NCBI GenBank assembly: GCA_963576735.1
Contig: OY755178.1
Location: 12,586,001-12,650,000 of the forward strand
DNA length: 64,000 nucleotides
Direction of reading: 5' to 3'
Origin: Bedellia somnulentella
Lineage: Eukaryota > Arthropoda > Insecta > Lepidoptera > Bedelliidae
The notes beneath the pieces were generated by a model. The model had not been told where the DNA came from, made no database searches, and worked only from the letters and a program-made list of their open reading frames with translations. The position numbers and the translations under genes were made by a program. Positions 1 to 13,100 of this stretch are shown here, piece after piece (the first letter of the stretch is position 1; each line of letters begins with the position of its first letter).

Positions 1-2044
1 TTTTGCGATCGCGACCTTTGTATGATTAGGAACATGGTACGTCATTTGGACCTCAAATCACCATCCTAATACCATTATCCTCTAATTTGCAAACGCCGCC
101 CAATTAACACTGGACCTTACAAAAATGCAACTTATACTCGAATTCTGATTGGAATTGTTTTAATCAACATAAATTACTATAGAAACGTAACATTAGTAAA
201 AGCTGTTTCGTATTTTCACGGCGAGTTAAAGTATTATAGTTTGATGAAGATTTAAAACGAGTTTTTAATCCAATCTAATAATTGTCTAGACGCAAGTTTG
301 ATCTTCATCGAGGTCGGTATGGTAGCAATGTAGTGGATTAGTAGAAGTTTATTTATTCACGTGTATGTCACGACGATTACAAGATATTTTTATATTTATT
401 GGATTGTTATGTGTCGGTTGGTCGCAGTCGTGCGTGCAGTGGGTGGCATCGGCGTTTGTCACTCGCCTCGCGACTGCGGCTTCGAGTGGGGTCGGGGCAC
501 AACACTAGTCATACTGGCCTCGACAAATTAAAATGTTGTGTACGACCACTCAATTGAAATCTAGCATCATCTAATATACAACCTTGAAAAAACTGCACAC
601 CTCACATGAATGTTATAGCTAACCATTTAACTACAAAACCGTGGCATAAAAATGGAACCATTTACCGTGCATTAAATTTAGAACGTACTCTGGGAATTGC
701 AAAAGCTCCAAAATTTACGAAAGCAATAGTGTTTTTTCTTTTATCATAGAGCATAATGATGGAGCAACTTTGAATAAAAACAAAAGAGCATCAAGTCACT
801 GACTTGATATAGATGTACTATGTAAAATATTTACGAACCCACGACATTTATTTAGTTTCACTTAGGATTAATAAGGACGATTCCTTAGATATGGTAATTG
901 GAATGAGACCTTTTTCGGTATAAAATGTAGCAACAATAAGTCTTCGGTAGTAGCAGGCCTATCGCGGTAACATCGCTCTATGCAAATGCAGTTTTTGCCG
1001 AGTGGCTGCCAATCGGAGTACCGGGTTCCAGCAGTGGGTGGCCGGGCCGATCCGAACTGCTCTACACATACGACCACCAGCAGAACATGTGTTTTCGAAC
1101 TTGTAAATAGGCCTTCTTTAGTTCTTATACGAAACGTCCGTCTTCATATGTATGTATGTCAAGTATGTAGTTATCCTATGAAACTGATCAAAGTATTTTT
1201 TTATCTCAGCGTCGAAATTCACAAACGTTAGCGAACTTGAATCATAGCATAGTTCTCCATCTTATTTGAAGTATACAATTATAGCAAAACTAATCATGAA
1301 ATATTTACTCCGTCATACCAATAATGTGTTTGGGTTTATCTAAGGTATATTTATTCGTATAACACCTTTTACTTCGTTATGTTTATTTGGCGACAATAAG
1401 TATTTATATCAAATTCACTTAAAATAAACTTTACTGACAGTCGAAATACTCTCAGTGAAACCGGTGAGTCATCTCGCGACACAACTTTATATTCCCCTGC
1501 TTGTTAAGGAACCGGCCTATCTGATCTACACGACGAAATGTGACGATAGAGATGCCATCTTCTTTGGGGTTTCAACTTATTAAAATGTTATAACGTGTAA
1601 CTCTACACCAAAATGGTGGGGAACTATATTGTACTGAATGGGTTTAATTTGAAATTTAATTGATGTCTATTCTGCGTTTGTTTTAGTATACGTGGCTATA
1701 GTGGAGGCCTAGAATAATACTATCGCTCCTCTTCCCGTTAGTGCTGACCAGGCTTTTAATTGATGGGGTTGGAAACTCTTCAGCCGATCCTTTATTTGAT
1801 CACACCAGTAGCTCTCAAAAATGGCGTAGAAATGGCTGTTATATCGAAGTTCCGGCTAACCCCCTTTGGGTTCCCTATTATAATCGTAAGTATATGTGAA
1901 GTCAGATCTCAAGTTGGTAAAGTCCGTCTAGGTAAGCGTATCTCGGTCCACAAACTATATGAACAAGATGCCTGCGAAGTGGTATTTAGTCTATTGGCAA
2001 ACTTAACAATTGCACCATTATTTTGCTTCTATTTATTTCAGATA
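1..2044. other. Gene-free stretch, AT-rich
   Basis: I see no exon with a recognisable protein and no transposon end here. A short GC-rich patch lies at about 420-510 (repeated CGCGACTGCGG-like words). The small open frames are not supported by protein-like composition or splice context. Confidence 0.6.
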
Positions 2045-2426
2045 CCCACTACCCACTGGGCAACCGTGATAGCCCAGTGGGTAGAACACTCGGTTATCGT
2101 GCAAACGACTAGTGTTCAAATCCTGGATCGGGCCTACACCAATTTGTCTTTTCTAAAGACATATGTGTGGTTAATTTATCATGGTTGTTAACGGTGAGGG
2201 AAAACATCGTGAGGAAACCCACATGGCTGAGTTGTACTTAGTCATGTGACAGTGTATTCGTACAAAACGGCGATAGGCCTGCCCCCTATCACGTGAGTAC
2301 ACTGTCCAGGCAAAACGTGGGTACTCTCTGAACACCAGGTGACAAAGTCACGTGATGTTCAGAAGTATTAGTACCTCTGCCAACCCCTTCGGGGATATTC
2401 GGCGTGAACGTTTATGTTATGTTATG
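2045..2426 (+). repeat. SINE-A copy 1, tRNA-derived, full length
   Basis: The 5' part has RNA polymerase III boxes: an A box (TAGCCCAGTGG) near 2080 and a B box (GTGTTCAAATCCTGG) near 2112. The ~270-bp body follows, and the copy ends in a TTATG repeat. It is bounded by a perfect 12-bp target-site duplication TTATTTCAGATA (2033-2044 and 2427-2438), which shows retroposition. Six further copies of the family lie in the window. Confidence 0.9.
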
Positions 2427-2585
2427 TTATTTCAGATATGGTATGTACTAGTTTGAATTGTGATCTTTTTAGTGTGGCCGAAAGGCATAGTAGCTAGTAC
2501 TATATGGCACAGGGGTTAGATTCCCGCTGACAGAAGTTTTTTGCAAGAATAATACTTTTTTAAATATAATCTGATGTTTTTGATC

Positions 2586-2800
2586 GAAAAATGTTTTCCA
2601 GTGGGTGTACGTAAGAGGCGACTAACGGTATTGAGGCTTTTAAGGGATTTTTGGGCGATGCGGTTGGACACCCATCACCAACAACCTTTATTTTACCATC
2701 ATTTCCCCACTCAACTTTCCAAATGTGGAATTTTTAATTCCTTAGCTCTGGCTACCCCTTTTAGGGATTTATAGCCGTGAGTATATGTATGTTTGTATGT
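2586..2800 (+). repeat. Short RTE-derived element, 5'-truncated
   Basis: This is a copy of the ~250-bp element seen whole at 29880-30128. It has the GTGGGTGTACGTAAGAGGCG block, the ACCCATCACCAACAACC block, the 3' ACCCCTTTTAGGGATTTATA hairpin-like end and a TATG tail. A near-perfect duplication of ATGTTTT(T)GATC flanks it (2574-2585 and 2801-2811). It has no coding capacity and is probably mobilised by the RTE-like LINE. Confidence 0.85.
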
Positions 2801-2811
2801 ATGTTTTGATC

Positions 2812-5800
2812 TAAAACACTTTTACTCTTGATAAGTGATCATTTTAATAATGTTTATAAATGCAGAGTAAAGGTTCGGGCTGCCTAACATAGTGGATCTT
2901 TTAACTCCGAATTATGGTCAGAGAGGTATATAAATAAAGTTTAAATTTAGTTTTGGTCTTATATATATTTCCTGTATATTTCTGGCTTTGCATTGTCACT
3001 AGAGTCAGTTCTGAATATAAGTCATAGTAATGTCCTAATAATAATATCCTAACTAAAAAGACTTGTTCAATCCCAGCTTAAGATAATTTTATACAATCAC
3101 TTTCTTAATATCGCTCCAGAATACCGTAGAATATCTTCGCCTGCAAAAAAATACAAAAAAATAACAATGAACAATATTGTTGCTAAGATCCCGAGTGTAG
3201 GACCAGCCGAGTGTCGCGACACAGCGCGTTAAATTAGATGCGATGCGTTGAAATGTTTGTTGCGCGGTGTCGTCGCTTGTCGCGTCGCGTCGCGCCCGCG
3301 CATAAATTAGGGCACAATACCGCACGGGGCGCCCATTGTGTCCGCGACTCGCGCCGCTCGCCCGCACCTACCTCCCCAACGCCTCTAATGAACGATTCAA
3401 CCGGAGACCCGTAATTACGAGATTAAAATCGGTCCATGTTCGGCCATGATTAAAAGCAGCAACTTTCTTGCTGATCTGCATACGTATTTTCGCAATGAGC
3501 ATAAGCGAGATTCAATCTTTCGAAAGTATTCTTCGGTGCGATTAGGGTTGAAAAACGTACTAATTTGGGGTTAGCCCTTAGTTCGAGTCCAGTGCACGCC
3601 GACTAATGACCAGATAATTGTGAGGCGGCAGGTGCGGCGCGCCGGCGAGCTGCTGCACGCACCGCGCACACGCCAGGCGCCTACCTTCCACACACACGTC
3701 TTACAATGCAACGAACCCTTCCAACTCTTTCCAAATACCTATACCCTTTTCTTAAAAAAATATAATTTAGCTAACGGTTTACTACTTTTAGATAAACGGT
3801 ATAAAATCGCAACCTAGTTATTAAATAGTTATTCACCTCCTTTCTATTCGATTATTTAAACTTCGATGTCAAACTTTGTATTAAACAATACATAAATTAG
3901 CTTCTTGAACAATATTTGAATATCAAGCCAAATTTTATCACTACGCGCAAGCTGATATCAACGGAACAATTTTTTCAGAGACCACCTGGTAGGTTACCCG
4001 GGCCCTTTTTTGTTCGTCACAAAAAGCGTCAGAAAAAGATGATATTTGAATATTATTACAGAAAACAATTAAGGTTCCCGCGTGTCACCTGTCGCGCGCA
4101 CGCGAGATACATTTGCATAGCAACAAAGGAGACAGGGCGGATGATAGAGGCATGTGTTCCATTCCCTAGTTTCACTTGGTCGTCGCCAATGTTGCGCACG
4201 TGGCGTTCTTCTACAACGCTTCTGTCTTCTTTGTCTCTCAAACACTCTCCTATTTAGAGATTTTATCAAACATGGGGACACGTCATGGCAAAAAACTCAT
4301 CATTAAAATACGAGAATAAACGCTCTTCCAAGATTTAGAAATGGTGTCGTGAGCCATCCAACTCGGATCTTCGACATATATTTAAACAAATAACAATCAA
4401 AACAATAGATTCATGTTTATGAAAACTCGACCCCAATTAATTTATTTTCTAAATCGTTTGACGCCGAGTGCCCACAAATGTAAATATTCCGTATCCAATT
4501 GTTTACGATAACAAGAGTGTTTATATGAGATGGATGACGTCTCAAATCATTGTCTATTGAAAGCACCTAATCATCGTGTCAGTGTTGGATAATGTAAATA
4601 TTCATAAGCAACTCATTTCTACTATTGTCACGGATAACAATTCAAATGGTGCGACTGTACGACACTGTACGTCCACCGCTGCGTGACTAATTCGACAGGA
4701 TTCTACAGCACATTTACACTTATTTCTATTACTGCTCCACTTCTCATCAATGTTATACAAACGAAAGCTGGATGTCTCATAGCCTGAGCATTTTATTGAA
4801 CAATCTTATTACAGTACAGATGTATTTGTTATCAATTTAATTACAGTCACTTGCTGATTACTAGTCTTCTCAGAATCGGAACCTGTCAATTGTCAAACCT
4901 ATTACTTTATGAGATGAAATGAGAGAAAATATGGTTAAAATATAATTTCTTGTGCTTATTAACCCTTAGATCTTTAGCCCTTTTTACTTATTCCCGAGCA
5001 AATGCCCAACGATAAAACGGCTATACAAAGCCGACAGCCACATCAATTTATCTACAAAAACATGTTAAAACCACGATTGCATCCAACAAACCTACTTTAA
5101 TCCAAAAACTGTCGGCATATAAAAGAAGGTACAACAGCTTAACTGTACAACACTTTGCGTTTATATCACCATCATTACATTAAATACAAAATAGCATGAA
5201 AAGAAATGTCTGCAAGTCGTGTAAAAAAGTGTAGTAGTTTCTTGTGCGAGTATAAACCGCCGCCGCCGCGCCGCCACTGTCTCGCCGCAGAGTCCAGACA
5301 TTCCGCGGTTTGCACATCAGATAGCCCTTTACCAAAATGTCTTAAAACAATCAACACTTACTACCAACTTTAGTCTTTATGAATCTAACAACTGAAGTTA
5401 TTTCAGCTAAGCCATATTTCGATGGGGTTATTTAGACGCGGCACTCAGCAGGTGCGGCGGTTACTTTGAGAGTATCTTATTGATAGCCGATCAGATTATT
5501 GATACTAATTGCCTAGTTACGGTTTCAGAAGTGGTTACTAAATCTTCAATATGACATAATATTTCATTATAGGTTGTGATGGTTAAAAAAAACAAAACTA
5601 AATTAAATTAAATCGGTTAAGTATGACATAACAATTCATTTTCGTTCGCACAAAGAAAAGTTGGTTCACGACCATTGGTGAAAAATTTCACACCAAAACA
5701 CAAATTATAAAGTAATCTCAACTCTCCATAATCCATGAATGACTTGAAAATTAATGAAATTATAAATTTACTTTTTGGCTAGGCTCTCAATGAGTAGTAT

Positions 5801-8113
5801 AAACGTCTCAAATCAAATATTATAGAGTAGGTAATGAAAAGGACCTTTTTATTGATTAAAGCTTCCCAATAAGACTCTAAGTTCCTCCACAAGAATCTTT
5901 GAAGATTCACTAAAGGTGAAATTGCAATTCCTTTTCCTTCGTAAGCCAAATAATGTAGAAAAAATTAACTTAATATACCTTTATTTACAAATATCAACAT
6001 AATATGTTATAAGCATTTTGGTATTAGTGACTAATGTGTAAAGTTAATCAAAATTACATCAAATTAGTGAACACGCGACACTCAATTTATCATGACGAGA
6101 GTGTCCGCTGACATCGGATAGCTGCGAGCGACGAGCACGCGAGCGGTTCCACCGATTGTCCGAGACGTCTAGTGACGTGCGCCTTTTCAAACGCCGATTT
6201 GTTTTGTGGACTCACCGATATTGGTTTTTGCATTGTTCAACTCCAAACAGAGGGAGCGTGTGTGTCTTAGTTATTTGGCAGCGTTGTTATTATATTATAC
6301 GATTTCTAACATCGGCACTTATAAATAAAAATATATTTTATTATCCTATGCACGAACGGAGCAAAGAAAAACGCTTACTTCCTTCCATGAATAAATAATC
6401 AATCTCGCGTGCTCTGTAATGCAAATCAAAGAAATTATATCGATAAAAAAATTGTGCACAATCTTTATATTTGAAAGCGAAATAATGAGATTAGATAATT
6501 GACAAACTGCAAGTTCGCGTAGAAGCACGCAGTGATCGGTTACTCGGTATCGGGTATCGGTAGCGGTCGCCGCGGGCGCTCGTGCCATTCGCGTTCCAAT
6601 TTCGGATGCAAATTTGCTCAAAGAGAGCGATCGTTATGCCCGCACGCCGCCGCCGCCGCCGCGCCACCACCGCCGCACGTAATGCTCCTATTGGCCAAAT
6701 GAAATGATGACCGCGCCTCGCGTGTTCTCTGCAATGCAACTGCACTTCTCCCATATTACCTATACGCGCTGATTCCGCCAAACTTGTGTTTACTGTAATA
6801 ACAACCACAACATATGAATTAACTCTAATCACTTTTAAGCACATATTAATTGTTGTTTTTAAGTTAAACCGGGAATGAAAATCGATACGAAATTGTTTGC
6901 GGGTTCATGAATTGCATACGAAATTTTACATATCCTTACATAATTTAATTGGGATTAAGTTTTTCTTTCTACTAGTTAATGGATACTATTAACTAGAAAT
7001 TCTTAAAATTTGCTAGTAAAATATAAGAATTTCTAAGTTTGTTCTAAAGTTTCGGTAGGAGCACAGAAAAAGAGTGAAGAAGGATGTTAAGAGGTCATTA
7101 CGAATTTTATCATGATTTAAGTTTTGGCTAGATTTTACAACTGATATATTAATCTTATGAAGTCCGTTAAAAATGGTTGACTCAAAAGCCAATGCTTTGC
7201 CTATAAGGAAGCATAATATGTGAAGTGCATGTCCGGAATCTTTTTTTTTGTTTGTTATTAGTTTCTTAGTTCTGTGTTTGTGATCCATCTATGTATAGGT
7301 ATATCATTATTTTACTTTGTTGTTTTTATTCACCAAAAACGTAGCTGGTTGGAAATTCATATAGACGATGTGTTAATTATGTTATCAAATGTATTATAAT
7401 ACTATTAAGCAATTTAGCAATAAAATAAACATGCCACTGACATCAGTAAACCTACAATTGAATTCCTAATATTGTATCGTATATTATACTATAATCTGTA
7501 AGCCAATAAGTACAAACAGGTACCCCTCCATTAGCCAACCCTATTTATTATTGAGCACTTCGCCAGCCATGCGTGACATTGACATCAGTAAATATTGATC
7601 AATTTACGTATCAAATTCGTCTGTCCGACGACCCGACCAATGACTCGGTAAACGTTTGTCCTTAATCAACCCTTGGTAAATCCTTAATTAGACCTTTAGC
7701 CGCCGCATGTACTTAAAATTGAAGCACATTGAAACGTATATATATCGTGAAAATTGTAGTCTAAGCATTTCTTGCTCATATATTAAAAAATTCAAGTTCT
7801 TATTCCATTTATCACGTCATTATTAACTTCACAGATTATTTTAAAATATATTATGAAACTGATTGAATCTTTAACCCGTAAAATTTCAAATCAGGGTCAG
7901 AACACCGGAGATGTCCAGCCTATGTAGTCTTATACTTATAACCAAGGCAGAAATTGTAAGACAATTTATTTATTACAAACTTGGAAAATCCAGCCAAGTG
8001 CAGTTTGCCATAATCCGTAGAAACAACAAAAAAAACAGTTGTATAGGAGCCCCCTTATAAAAATAATTAAAATGAAATATTATATGGGCACTTCAAGTAT
8101 CTTTCGGTTAACA
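2812..8113. other. Gene-free stretch
   Basis: No gene is recognised. GC-rich patches stand out from the AT-rich background at about 3190-3370 (TCGCG-rich), 3625-3680, 5255-5300 (CCGCCGCCGCG) and 6530-6680 (CGCCGCCGCCGCCGCG). They could be regulatory DNA, promoters or simple CG-rich repeats; the sequence alone does not decide. Confidence 0.5.
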
Positions 8114-8494
8114 TAAACATATAACATAACATAAAACATAAACGTTCACGCCGAATATCCCCGAAGGGGTTGGCAGAGGTACTAATACTTCTGAACATCA
8201 CGTCACTTTGTCACCTGGTGTTCAGAGTACCCACGTTTTGCATGGACAGTGTACTCACGTGATAGGGGGCAGGCCTATCGCCGTTTTGTACGAATACACT
8301 GTCACATGACTAAGTACAACTCAGCCATGTGGGTTTCCTCACGATGTTTTCCCTCACCGTTAACAACCATGATAAATTAACCACACATATGTCTTTAGAA
8401 ACGACAAATTGGTGTAGGCCCGACCCAGGATTTGAACACTAGTCGTTTGCATGATAACCGAGTGTTCTCCCCACTGGGCTATCACGGTTGTTAA
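8114..8494 (-). repeat. SINE-A copy 2, full length
   Basis: Reverse-oriented SINE-A. The TTATG-type tail is at the left end (AACATAACATAAAACAT). The pol III head is at the right end (antisense B box near 8428-8442, antisense A box near 8470-8482). It is flanked by a 9-bp duplication CGGTTAACA (8105-8113 and 8495-8503). Confidence 0.9.
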
Positions 8495-8503
8495 CGGTTA
8501 ACA

Positions 8504-11500
8504 CTGAGCAAAAAACACGTTTATTGTATGGGGCCCCTTAAATATTTATTTTATTATGTGTTCTTTTATTTAATAAGCGACAGTAATAAAGCGTCATCTG
8601 TAGATAACACTGTCTAATTTTCTATCATGAGATACAACCTTGTGACAGATTGACAGGCAGACAGACAGCCAAGCAATAAATTGGGTCCCGTCTTACCCTG
8701 AAAATAAGAAAATGCGTACAACACCGCCTAACCGACACTTGTCCTGCAATATCTGACCTCCTGTAATGCAATATAACTATCATCTTATTAACTCTGTGCT
8801 ATCAATTTGAAATGCGTCACTACGCAAAACAGTAACGTATACGAATCACCAGAACGTCAGAACGTCATCATTACGCAACGTCACTGCGACTATTATGACA
8901 CAGATGTATGGGACAGTCAACACTGACTCATCTCACTGATTGAATCATTAGGTATCTCCGCCGACCTGGTTGCGTTTCTCTTAAAGTGACTTATTTCCAC
9001 ATCCTTCATCCTTTTAATATACAGAGAATCCAATACGAGAGAAATACCTACTGATATATTTAATGTGTCTTAGATATAAGAAATAAGTGTGACACAGTTT
9101 TTGTACTACGATGTAGATAAGTGTAATCATCCCTTTTAAAAATAACTGTGAACACTTAAATGATATTCCCAATTCATAAACAATGATTTCTGTAAAAAAA
9201 AAACTTAATAACAAATTTCATAATCATCATTCTGAGAACTCTATCAATTCCTATGGATATACCATGGATTTCCGCAAGATACTATCAATGAAATATTGAT
9301 TTTATTTAAATTTATGACAATATTTTATCATTAGGATCGTCTATAAAAGTATTAATTAGGATAGTTCCTTCCTGCGAGCCGGTTCCTGATACACCGGTTA
9401 CATCCGCGGCCAGGATTTACGCGCCACTGGACAAACCAGCGGAAGCTTCTGATCCGGAGCTTCGGTAATGGTGACTATAATTGACATATCGCATTCATAT
9501 GGCACACAGAAAATATTAATTATTTATTTAACACTACAAACACTACTCTTATCTATCTAACTAATCTAAAACACTTTGGGGCTGTTTTGTTGTAACTTAT
9601 CTACGATGTCCCTCCCTAAATGTTAAAACAAAAATAATATCAATGTAAATTTTTCTTAGTTTTATTAATTAACTTATACTTTTTAGGATATTCTCCACAG
9701 CCACAGGTGAAATAAAAATACATGCTTTGAATTCCATAAGCACCCCAAAATAGACCAACGAATTTAAATATTTTATTACACCCAGTATTTTCTATTCCAG
9801 TATAGAGCCTTTCAAAAATGACTAACTACCCCGTGACAAAAAACGCGCATTGCCATTAAGTGACTGGGTTTTTAAGCGCGTATTTTTTATAAAGGAAAGC
9901 ATGAAGAGCAGAGTTTAACATAAAATGGAGTCCGACACTTGATCTGGATATCCCAATTTGTTGTTGCTACTAAATCATCACTCAAAAGCACCGCCTAACT
10001 AAATCGATTTGTTCAAATTATAAGAGGTATAATATAATATAAGCTATTGGTAATTCTGCCGGACGCCCAAATGCAGTACCTCTTGATATTGACCGCTCCT
10101 TGTTGGAACATCTGCTGTTTAACTTCATTAGATATTATTAAGGATATTGCCTTTTATCGGCAATGAGTTACATACCAATCAAATGCTTGTTACATGTTTT
10201 TTCATACATCTTATATTATCCAAAAAATGCATAAAATCGATAACATAATATAGATTGCGTATCTTTAAAATCTTTAAGTGATTTAACTTTAAATGTAGTG
10301 CAAAATTTGCCTCCAAAATGTTATAGTATAGTTGGCACCTGTCATGTTATATATGCATTATAAATAAAGCCGTAAAGTCAGTAAATCTATATTTCTTTTG
10401 TAAAATATATATTTCAAATCTACTGAATAGTTCCACTCGTGAATTTTACTCCTGCGTGCTATTCGCACATACAAATTAAAAATTGTCTTTGTTGAATTCA
10501 AATAGATAAAAATTACGCTAATTAAAACTAATAAACTGGTAAGTAAAAAAAAATATTTAATAAATCTGAATATTATGACACTTTATTAACTAATGCAAGC
10601 AAAGACAACATGCGTCAACAAAATGGTGAAAACGTAAAAGAGGCAGACGGGATGACTCGGTACTTTGAGATAATTAACCATAATACAGCCGGTGACGCGG
10701 TGAGGCAGCACATGGGCCAACAGACGCGGCACCATATGCCAGGTCCGTTACCAACTTGGCATACCTGGCGGATCACTATCAACCATACTGCGGAAATACG
10801 AATGTGAGCTGATCGAAATATTATTGCTAATTAGTAGTACCCGACTTTGTTTTAGCAAAATGTTAAGGGATGTTTCGGAAAGCAGCACTTCTAACACTTC
10901 TTTATGATTATATGTCACTTATGTTACTTATTATGAAAAAAAAAAAAAAAATAAAAAAACCACATTAAGTCTTGAAAGATGTGAACAAACACACCAAATA
11001 AATTAGGCATGAAAAATATTTGCCGTACTGGACAACCCCTTTTTTGTAACATATTGATAGATTTAAAACCTATGGTAAAATATTAGGAACCTCGATGTCT
11101 GAATTCTGCTTACTGAATTTAAGACATTTTGTGCATAGTCGTAAAAAGATAATACGAAAATCTTTGTCAAAAACAAGTCTAACCATGAATGAAAAATAAT
11201 GATACAATAATATTGCTTGAGGTTATATAGAGGCGCCTTGCCAAATGACGTTTCACCACTACTTAACTAATAACCCATGATTTGTGGCAACTGTGTCGGT
11301 TTTCGACTCTTGTTTTAATAAATATTGGGCGAATTAGCGACCCCAGTCCCCGGGGGGCGGCCGCCCCGGGACCTCACCTTCTGTTGATACACGACCAATA
11401 TAATTGAGAGTGAAACCCTGTTTCATGTCGGCAAGGTAAAAGCGTGAAACATCATTAGCGCATCACAGTTTTTGCTCAAACATCTGTTTTGGATTCGTCC

Positions 11501-11960
11501 TTTACGAAATCTATTGAATAAAGAAAGGCCACACTAATTTCTTTTGAGCTATGAAGGCTTATCTTTTGTTGAACAAAGAGAACATCTGGATGCACTTTAT
11601 TTTGTAATTAGTTGTTAGTTTGACGGAGAAGGTGCATTCATGTATTATTAACGCTTGGCCGTGGATTCACTCTGAGAGCAAAATTTAAAACATGCAGTTT
11701 AGATTATTACTTTTCCATTATGATAATCTTCTTGAAGCCGGATTTTTTTAAGTTAAGTGGGAAAGATCGTCAAATAAATGTTTTTGTTGATGGGTCTCCA
11801 ACCTCATTGCCCAAATATTACTCAAAAAGCCCCGAAGCCCTCATGGGAAGAAATAAGAAATGGGGTATTGCTATTCTAAGATACTACACAACAATACGAT
11901 ATAACGTAAACTAATAAGCTATGAATTAATTTTAAAACGAATTCTTAAACTAAACTGTCA
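8504..11960. other. Gene-free stretch
   Basis: No coding exon is recognised. It contains an A-rich run at about 10936-10965, a short palindrome-rich GC patch at 10680-10770 and an isolated GC-rich near-palindrome at about 11344-11370. Otherwise it is AT-rich and featureless to my eye. Confidence 0.5.
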
Positions 11961-11964
11961 AGCC

Positions 11965-12178
11965 GTAAAACCCTGATGGAGTGGTAGAGAAACTGATACT
12001 TCTGAACATCATGTTATATTATTGTCACCTGGCGTTCGGGTTAATTACCCACGTTTTGCTTAGACAGTACTTCCACGTGGATGAGGGACAGGCCTATCGC
12101 CGTTTTGTACGACTACACTGTCTCATGACTAAATGCAACTCAGCCATGTAGGTTTTACCTCAACGGTAACAGCCTTTA
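11965..12178 (-). repeat. SINE-A fragment, diverged
   Basis: Reverse-oriented and decayed. It keeps the blocks ACTTCTGAACATCA, CCCACGTTTTGC, CAGGCCTATCGCCG and CAACTCAGCCATGT, but the pol III head is missing. It sits head-to-head with the next SINE-A copy. Confidence 0.75.
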
Positions 12179-12246
12179 AAAATTTAGCACTCATATGACT
12201 TGACGAAATGACATAAATAAAAGAAATAAAGTTAGTTGTTAGTATT

Positions 12247-12570
12247 AGTAGTAGACAACCGTGATAGTCCAATGGGTAGAACACTCGCCCGTTAATACAT
12301 CGGCCGGACCTACGCCAATTTTTCATTTCTTACAAAAAGTCATATGTGATGTGTGGTTAAATTATCATGGTTGTGAACGGTTAGGGTAACAGTGTGTTCA
12401 TACCAAACGGCGGCGATAGGCCTGCCCCCTATCACCCACCCACCCACTCAATACTGTCCAAGCAAAACGTCGTGGGTACTCTGAACACCAGGTGACGATG
12501 TCGCGTGATGTTCAGAAGAATAAGTACCTCTGCCAACCCTTTGGGAGACAAACGGCGTGAACGTTTGAGA
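12247..12570 (+). repeat. SINE-A copy, diverged
   Basis: The head is recognisable (GATAGTCCAATGGGTAGAACACT). The body hairpins and the GGCGTGAACGTTT 3' end follow, but the TTATG tail is eroded. It is more diverged than the copies at 2045 and 41549, so it is older. Confidence 0.8.
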
Positions 12571-13075
12571 GACCATAAAGTATAAATCCTACAACATTAG
12601 ACCAGGTCACCTTTGTTTCTGATTTATTTACATACCATACCAGTATGAATAAATAACATCTAACCGACAAACAAACATAAATTCTCAAAATTTTAAAAAT
12701 TTTATGGACTTCTTCGAAAAAAGCTAGCAATATGTTTTGACTTAGGCTATGGCCAATTCTTAAACTGCAATTAAAAATGAACAAACGTAAACATCTGGTT
12801 TGGCTTAGCGATTCATTCCTTTATAAAAACGTGTTAAACTAAACTCAGGTAAGGTATTTACTGTTTTCTGAGTTAGGAATACTTTTTCCTTTTCCCTTCA
12901 TCACATAATTTATGGATATAACATATACTACTATGTTTAATACTTTGTTTTATAAGTATTAATAAATTGATGGCATGTATGTCTAGTCTCGGTTGATCAG
13001 AAGATTATTCCCAAACTATAAAACACCTAAACTAAACACTACTACAAACTAAACACCTCATATGTAACCGTGACT

Positions 13076-13100
13076 TTAACCGCAGGCTGATTACGCATCT
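13076..13100. repeat. Left terminal inverted repeat of Harbinger element
   Basis: CAGGCTGATTACGCATCT here matches the reverse complement of AGATACGTAATCAGCCTG at the right end with one mismatch. TTAA is the outermost tetranucleotide at both ends, which fits a TTA/TAA target duplication. Confidence 0.7.

Noticed and set aside
2045..2130. Possible tRNA genes at several A/B box pairs (2080, 15110, 28340, 48765 region and others)
   Set aside because: They lack foldable acceptor and anticodon stems and are followed by SINE bodies with retroposition TSDs. Only 58069-58141 folds reasonably, and it too is a SINE head.
1760..2191. 143-codon plus-strand frame ahead of and into SINE-A
   Set aside because: Its second half is SINE-A sequence and the first half has no recognisable domain or splice context.
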